From: Phycisphaeraceae bacterium
GTDB lineage: Bacteria > Planctomycetota > Phycisphaerae > Phycisphaerales > Zrk34
Direction of reading: 5' to 3'
DNA: 10,780 nt
NCBI GenBank assembly: GCA_028281485.1
Contig: JANQJT010000049.1
Span: forward strand, 1-10,780
A model generated the notes under the pieces. The model was not told where the DNA came from, did no database searches, and saw only the letters and a program-made list of their open reading frames with translations. Of this stretch, positions 7,133 through 10,780 are shown piece after piece; within the stretch, counting starts at the first letter, position 1, and each line of letters begins with the position of its first letter. The translations under genes and the position numbers were made by a program.

Positions 7133-7218
7133 CTGTTGGTTCCTGCAGCCGGAGTGAGCCGGGGCGGAGGGATTATTCCCGCGGTTTGGAGAATTGGATG
7201 CGGATGTGTTCTGTCGTG
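7133..7218 (-). other. 86-bp intergenic gap, probable start of the DUF547-ars transcription unit
   Basis: This is the longest untranslated gap in the window. It holds the DUF547 ribosome site AGGA (7144-7141 on the minus strand), an imperfect inverted repeat GGGATTATTCCC (7169-7180) and AATAAT (7177-7172) as a possible -10 without a matching -35. A CCGG-agtgag-CCGG short hairpin at about 7149-7162 has no U-run, so it is not a convincing intrinsic terminator. A promoter here is plausible by position only. Confidence 0.35.
7141..7144 (-). promoter_or_regulatory. Ribosome binding site of the DUF547 gene
   Basis: AGGA on the minus strand, 8 bases before the ATG at 7132, supports the longer N terminus with its three cysteines rather than the internal methionine at residue 19. 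Confidence 0.55.
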
Positions 7219-7911
7219 TTACGCGCGATAGAGATTGTCGAGTAGTTGATTTCGAATCTCAGGAAGGGCGGCAAAGCCGTCGGTGTTGTCACGGATGGTG
7301 GCGGCGTCTTGGACGAAGGGGGCGGCGGTGATTTCAGCCTTGCCTTCCTCGAAGAAATCGTCGAAGGCGGGGAGCGTGTACTCGACGTGGAATTGCAGGC
7401 CGATGACGTGATCCCGGTACGCGAACGCCTGATGGGGCGTTGCATCGGATGAGGCGAGCAGCGTGGTTCCGTCTGGCAGGTCGAACGTGTCGCCGTGCCA
7501 GTGGACGGGACTGAAGGTGGTGGGCATGCCGGTCATGAGTGGGTGGTCGCGTCCGGCGGGTGTGAGCGTGACGGGGAACCAGCCGATTTCTTTTTTTGTG
7601 TGTGGGTAGACGCTGGCGCCGAGGGCGGCGGCGATGACTTGTGAGCCCAGGCAGACGCCGAGCGTGGGTTTGCCCGCGTCGATGGCGTTGCGGACGAAAG
7701 CGATCTCGTCGGTCAGCCATGGGTGTTTTTCGGTTTCGTAGACGCCCATCGTGCCGCCCATGATGACCAGCGCATCGAAGCTCTGGAGTGGGGGAAGCGC
7801 GTCGCCGGCGTAGAGGTGTGTGCCGATCATGGTGTGACGGTGTTCGGCTGCCCAGTGGGTGATGCCATCGGGGTGTTCGAACGAGACGTGCTGAAGGTAA
7901 TGAATACGCAC
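7219..7911 (-). CDS. Class I glutamine amidotransferase-like protein (GMP synthase GATase-like)
   Basis: A stand-alone triad glutamine amidotransferase fold of 230 residues. The nucleophile elbow is GVCLGSQ (Cys87). The other catalytic residues are in LQFHVEY (His175, Glu177). MGGTMGVYETEKHPWL (51-66) and the GATase1 core VHWHGDTFDLP (136-146) are family-like. Stand-alone members hydrolyse glutamine or gamma-glutamyl compounds, or act on other substrates; the partner cannot be told from sequence. The frame stays open upstream into pntB, but that part is Arg/His-rich shadow sequence. The start is therefore placed at GTG 7911, where the conserved VRIHYLQHV begins, 53 bp after the pntB stop. No Shine-Dalgarno is evident there. 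It may be the tail gene of the pnt operon; any link with transhydrogenase or the arsenic genes is unknown. Confidence 0.82.
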   Translation of the reverse strand: MRIHYLQHVSFEHPDGITHWAAEHRHTMIGTHLYAGDALPPLQSFDALVIMGGTMGVYETEKHPWLTDEIAFVRNAIDAGKPTLGVCLGSQVIAAALGASVYPHTKKEIGWFPVTLTPAGRDHPLMTGMPTTFSPVHWHGDTFDLPDGTTLLASSDATPHQAFAYRDHVIGLQFHVEYTLPAFDDFFEEGKAEITAAPFVQDAATIRDNTDGFAALPEIRNQLLDNLYRA

Positions 7912-7964
7912 ACGCGAATTGTCGTGGCGTCGGGTCTGGCAGGCAAGTGCGCGATTGTGACGAA

Positions 7965-9533
7965 TCAGTTTTCCTTGACGGCGGTGACGAGGTCTTCGAT
8001 GGTCTTGCGACCGTCGCCGAAGAACATCAGCGCGTTGTCGAGGGCGAACAGGGGGTTGGGGATGCCGGCGAAGCCCGGTGAGAGGGAGCGTTTGATGACG
8101 ACGACGGTGCGGCACTTGTCGACGTCGACGATGGGCATGCCCGCGATGGCGGAGTCGGGCTTGCGCGCGTCGGGGTTGACGACGTCGTTAGCGCCGAGCA
8201 CGATGGCCATGTCGACGGTGTCGAGGTGGGGGTTGATGTTGTCGGACTCGATGAGTTTTTCGTAGGGGATGTCGACCTCGGCGAGGAGGACGTTCATGTG
8301 GCCGGGCATGCGACCGGCGACGGGGTGGACGGCGAACCCGCCGTTGCCGGCGCGGGCTTCCAGTTCGTTGAAGGGGTCGCGGACGGGGTGTTGCGCCTGG
8401 GCGACGGCCATGCCGTAGCCGGGGACGATGACGACGCGCTGGACGCCGTCGAGCATCATGGCGATCTCGTCGGCGCTGGTGGCCTTGATCCTGCCCTCGT
8501 AGATGTCGTCGGAGGACGTGGACTTGGAGGCGTCGATCTTTCCGAAGATGACGTTGACCAGGGAGCGGTTCATGGCCTTGCACATGATGACGGTGAGGAT
8601 GATGCCCGATGCGCCGACGAGGGAGCCGGCGATGATGAGGACGGTGTTGTTGATGACGAAGCCCGTGGCTGCGGCGGCGAGGCCGGAGTAGCTGTTGAGC
8701 AGCGCGATGACGACGGGCATGTCAGCGCCGCCGATGGGGCAGGTGAGCGTGACGCCCATGACGAGCGCGACGATGACCAGGGGCAGGTACCACCAGAAGG
8801 CGGCGTCGGGGTAGGCGATGACCAGGACGGTGCAGCCGACGGCGACGACGAAGAGCAGGGCGTTGAGCAGCTGGTGGGCGGGCAGGACCCACGGGTTCCA
8901 GAAGACCTTGAACTCTTGCAGTTTTCCGAAGGCGATGAACGAGCCGGAGAAGGTGACGGAGCCGATGAGTCCGGCGAGGGCGGTGGCGATGAGGACGGGC
9001 AGGGGGATGGTGCCGATTTCGGCCAGGCCGTTGTTGAAGGTGAGGACGCCGGCGTCGATGGCGTTCTGCTTGATGGTGGCGATTTGGTCGAGGGTGTAGG
9101 TGGTGGCGATGTCGAGTTGGCCCTGCTCGTTGAAGATCTCGTGGGCCTTGGCGATGACTTTCTTGAAGCTGGAGAGCTCGGCCCATGCGACGAAGATGGA
9201 CGCGCCGCCGCCGAAGCCGTTGAAGATGGCGACCATCTGGGGCATGGCGGTCATCTGGACGCGTGTGGCGGCGATGGTGCCGATGGCGCCGCCGACAACC
9301 ATGCCGGCGATGACGACGCCCCAGCCGAGCCCGCCCATGACGGAGGGGAGGGTGACGGCGACGGCGATGAGCATGCCGACGGCGGACATGAGGTTGCCGC
9401 GCACGGCGGTGCGCGGGTGTGTCAGTCCCTTAATGCCGAGGATGAACAGGACGGCGGCCACGAGGTAGGCGATCATTGCCCAGGCGGGCAGGTCACCGGC
9501 GGCCAGCGTGACGGTTGAAGCGTAGGGGGTCAC
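7965..9533 (-). CDS. pntB: NAD(P) transhydrogenase subunit beta PntB
   Basis: This is the membrane (dII) and NADP(H)-binding (dIII) subunit of proton-translocating transhydrogenase, which uses the proton gradient to drive hydride transfer from NADH to NADP+. Membrane segments occupy about 18-320, including VTFSGSFIAFGKL (193-205) and GVTLTCPIGGADMPVVI (260-276). The dIII domain shows IVPGYGMAVAQAQ (369-381), HPVAGRMPGHMNVLLAE (403-419), GANDVVNP (447-454) and KRSLSPGFAGIPNPLF (481-496), all NADP-site signatures. At 522 residues it is longer than E. coli PntB (462). Most of the excess is an inserted hydrophilic loop at about 122-170 between two membrane segments. The GTG start follows pntAB by 6 bp, with AAGGA 10 bases upstream. 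It is the third gene of the pnt operon. Identity is certain. Confidence 0.97.
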   Translation of the reverse strand: MTPYASTVTLAAGDLPAWAMIAYLVAAVLFILGIKGLTHPRTAVRGNLMSAVGMLIAVAVTLPSVMGGLGWGVVIAGMVVGGAIGTIAATRVQMTAMPQMVAIFNGFGGGASIFVAWAELSSFKKVIAKAHEIFNEQGQLDIATTYTLDQIATIKQNAIDAGVLTFNNGLAEIGTIPLPVLIATALAGLIGSVTFSGSFIAFGKLQEFKVFWNPWVLPAHQLLNALLFVVAVGCTVLVIAYPDAAFWWYLPLVIVALVMGVTLTCPIGGADMPVVIALLNSYSGLAAAATGFVINNTVLIIAGSLVGASGIILTVIMCKAMNRSLVNVIFGKIDASKSTSSDDIYEGRIKATSADEIAMMLDGVQRVVIVPGYGMAVAQAQHPVRDPFNELEARAGNGGFAVHPVAGRMPGHMNVLLAEVDIPYEKLIESDNINPHLDTVDMAIVLGANDVVNPDARKPDSAIAGMPIVDVDKCRTVVVIKRSLSPGFAGIPNPLFALDNALMFFGDGRKTIEDLVTAVKEN

Positions 9534-9539
9534 TGGGGG

Positions 9540-9818
9540 TTAGTCCTTCTTGCGGAACATGCCGAGCATGCGGTGGGTCACGAGGTATCCGCCGACGACG
9601 TTGATGGTGGCCATGACGACGGCGATGAAACCGAAGATGGTGGCCAGGGCGGTGGCGTGTTGTCCGGCGCTGATGACGGCGCCGACGAGCGTGATGCCGC
9701 TGATGGCGTTGGAGCCGGACATGAGGGGGGTGTGGAGCGTGGGGGGGACCTTGGTGATGATCTCAAAGCCGATGAAGATCGCCAGGACGAAGATGGTGAG
9801 CATCAGGACGAGGGTCAT
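9540..9818 (-). CDS. pntAB: NAD(P) transhydrogenase subunit alpha part 2 (PntAB)
   Basis: This small membrane subunit of 92 residues forms part of the proton-channel domain (dII). Three hydrophobic stretches are visible: about 2-21, 38-54 and 58-80. PPTLHTPLMSGSNAISGI (25-42) is the conserved alpha-subunit membrane motif. The basic end MFRKKD fits a cytoplasmic C terminus. Its ATG overlaps the pntAA stop by one base (TGATG) and is preceded by AAGGGAG. In E. coli this portion is fused to PntA; the split three-gene form is normal in many bacteria and is not a frameshift. Confidence 0.96.
   Translation of the reverse strand: MTLVLMLTIFVLAIFIGFEIITKVPPTLHTPLMSGSNAISGITLVGAVISAGQHATALATIFGFIAVVMATINVVGGYLVTHRMLGMFRKKD
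9544..9548 (-). promoter_or_regulatory. Ribosome binding site supporting the pntB GTG start
   Basis: AAGGA on the minus strand, 10 bases before the GTG at 9533. It lies over the pntAB stop codon, so pntB translation is probably coupled to pntAB. Confidence 0.45.
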
Positions 9819-10780
9819 CAGGATTTGCTCCCTTCGGTGGAGTCGGCGGTTTCGGTTGGGTTGTCTTCTTCCGGTTCCTGTTCGGGGGTGGCGAGCGGGG
9901 GCAGGCCCATGCGTTCGCGGACGGCGGGCTGGATGATTTGGCCGTCGCGGCAGACGAGGATGCCGGCGGTGATCTCGTTGGCGGTGTCGATCTGGAGGTT
10001 GCCCTCCTTGTCGAACAGTTCCTGGAAGAGCTTGACGATGTTGCCGGAGTACATGGCCGAGCAGTCGGTGGCGACGAGGGAGGGGATGTTGTTGGTGCCG
10101 ATGATGGTGACCCCGTGCGCGGTGACGACCTGGTCGGGGACGGTGGATTCGACGTTGCCGCCGCGTTCGGCGGCGAGGTCGACGATGACGGAGCCGGGCT
10201 GCATGCGTGCGACCATGGCGTCGGTGATGAGCTTGGGGGAGGGGCGGCCGGGGATGGCGGCGGTGGTGATGACGATGTCGGACTCGGCGACGGTGTCGGC
10301 CATGAGTTCCTGTTGCTTTTGTTTCTGCTCTTCGGTTTGTTCCTTGGCGTATCCGCCCTCACCGGAGGCGGCTTCGGGGGGCTCGACGAACTTGGCGCCG
10401 AGGGATTCGATCTGTTCCTTGACCTCGGGCCGGACGTCGATGGCGCTGACGATGGCGCCGAGTCGCTTGGCGGTGGCGATGGCCTGGAGTCCTGCGACGC
10501 CCGCGCCGACGATGAAGGCCTTGGCGGGTTTGAGCGTGCCGGCGGCGGTCATCATCATGGGCATGATCTTGCCGGAGGCGTCGGCGGCCATGAGCACGGC
10601 CTTGTATCCGGCGAGGTTGGCCTGGCTGGACAGGGCGTCCATGGCCTGGGCGCGGGTGATGCGCGGGACGAGCTCCATGGCCAGGAGGGTGTGGCCGGCC
10701 TCGGCGGTGGCTTGGTTCTGGTCGGGTGCGAGCAGGGGGTCGGCGTGGCCGATGATGATCGCGCCGGGCTTGCAGAGCGT
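9818..10780 (-). CDS. pntAA: NAD(P) transhydrogenase subunit alpha part 1 (PntAA), N terminus missing at window edge
   Basis: This is the soluble NAD(H)-binding domain (dI) of the transhydrogenase. The frame is open to the right edge. 320 residues are seen and roughly 50-60 N-terminal residues lie outside. The visible protein starts CKPGAIIIGHADPLL and continues AMELVPRITRAQAMDALSSQ, then the NAD Rossmann motif FIVGAGVAGLQA, SAIDVRPEVKEQIESLGA and IVDLAAERGGNVE. The methionine at 10678 lies inside the conserved domain, so it is not the true start. The C-terminal tail (EQEPEEDNPTET and on) is an acidic Ser/Thr-rich linker, consistent with the split from the membrane part. It is the first pnt gene visible and hands over to pntAB by a one-base stop/start overlap. 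Confidence 0.96.
   Translation of the reverse strand, partial: TLCKPGAIIIGHADPLLAPDQNQATAEAGHTLLAMELVPRITRAQAMDALSSQANLAGYKAVLMAADASGKIMPMMMTAAGTLKPAKAFIVGAGVAGLQAIATAKRLGAIVSAIDVRPEVKEQIESLGAKFVEPPEAASGEGGYAKEQTEEQKQKQQELMADTVAESDIVITTAAIPGRPSPKLITDAMVARMQPGSVIVDLAAERGGNVESTVPDQVVTAHGVTIIGTNNIPSLVATDCSAMYSGNIVKLFQELFDKEGNLQIDTANEITAGILVCRDGQIIQPAVRERMGLPPLATPEQEPEEDNPTETADSTEGSKS
9828..9834 (-). promoter_or_regulatory. Ribosome binding site of pntAB within the pntAA 3' end
   Basis: AAGGGAG on the minus strand, 9 bases before the ATG at 9818, is the strongest Shine-Dalgarno sequence in the window. Confidence 0.65.

Noticed and set aside
7145..7218. Intrinsic terminator after the amidotransferase gene
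   Set aside because: Only a 4-bp stem (CCGG/CCGG) and an imperfect GGGATTATTCCC are found, with no U-run.
7912..8115. 68-codon upstream extension of the amidotransferase into the pntB 3' end
   Set aside because: Arg/His-rich shadow sequence; the GATase domain begins at GTG 7911.
8226..9518. 430-codon plus-strand open frame opposite pntB, rich in Asp, Gly, Glu and Val
   Set aside because: It mirrors the codon bias of pntB on the other strand, has no recognisable domain, and pntB itself is unmistakable.
9540..10780. pntA broken by a frameshift into two genes
   Set aside because: The split alpha subunit with separate dI and membrane parts is a normal arrangement. It has a proper ribosome site and a one-base stop/start overlap.
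1..10780. tRNA, rRNA, CRISPR arrays, insertion sequences or integration sites
   Set aside because: The window is almost fully covered by well-supported genes. No repeat array, terminal inverted repeats or transposase motifs were seen.

Overview
The window is GC-rich and tightly packed. All ten genes lie on the minus strand, so the transcriptional order runs from 10780 down to 1. Long antisense and alternate-frame open frames are everywhere, as expected at high GC, and none looks like a gene. Gene content suggests a Planctomycetota-like bacterium, perhaps marine: three-subunit PntAA/PntAB/PntB transhydrogenase, a long flavin/ferredoxin membrane fusion, DUF547, an arsenosugar-type ArsM/ArsS pair, and GTG or Shine-Dalgarno-poor starts. 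This taxonomic placement is inference and only moderately secure.

Right part (7219-10780): a proton-translocating NAD(P) transhydrogenase operon. It holds PntAA (cut by the window edge), PntAB (start overlaps the pntAA stop) and PntB (6 bp later, with an unusually long loop). A small class I glutamine amidotransferase-like gene follows 53 bp after pntB.

Centre (3814-7132): after an 86-bp gap comes a membrane-anchored DUF547 protein. It is followed by a 793-residue protein joining an FAD/NAD(P) reductase, with its domain order apparently permuted, to a multi-spanning NapH/NosR/CcoG-like iron-sulfur module with two [4Fe-4S] ferredoxin motifs.

Left part (1-3750): an arsenite methyltransferase of the arsenosugar type (ArsM), then the arsenosugar radical SAM enzyme ArsS 7 bp later. 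Next come a multi-spanning GT-C/GT87-like glycosyltransferase (21 bp later) and the first 32 codons of a family 2 glycosyltransferase (ATGA overlap).

Taken together, 1-7132 reads as one gene cluster. Known family chemistry gives arsenite -> methylated arsenic (ArsM) -> 5'-deoxyadenosyl-arsenical (ArsS). The glycosyltransferases may then elaborate the arsenosugar or put it on a lipid carrier. The flavin/Fe-S membrane fusion is a candidate source of low-potential electrons for radical SAM ArsS or for reducing arsenic intermediates. The neighbouring transhydrogenase could supply NADPH. The ArsM and ArsS assignments are strong. The roles of the fusion, DUF547 and the glycosyltransferases in arsenic metabolism are hypotheses from context. 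No arsR, arsC or arsenite efflux gene is visible here.
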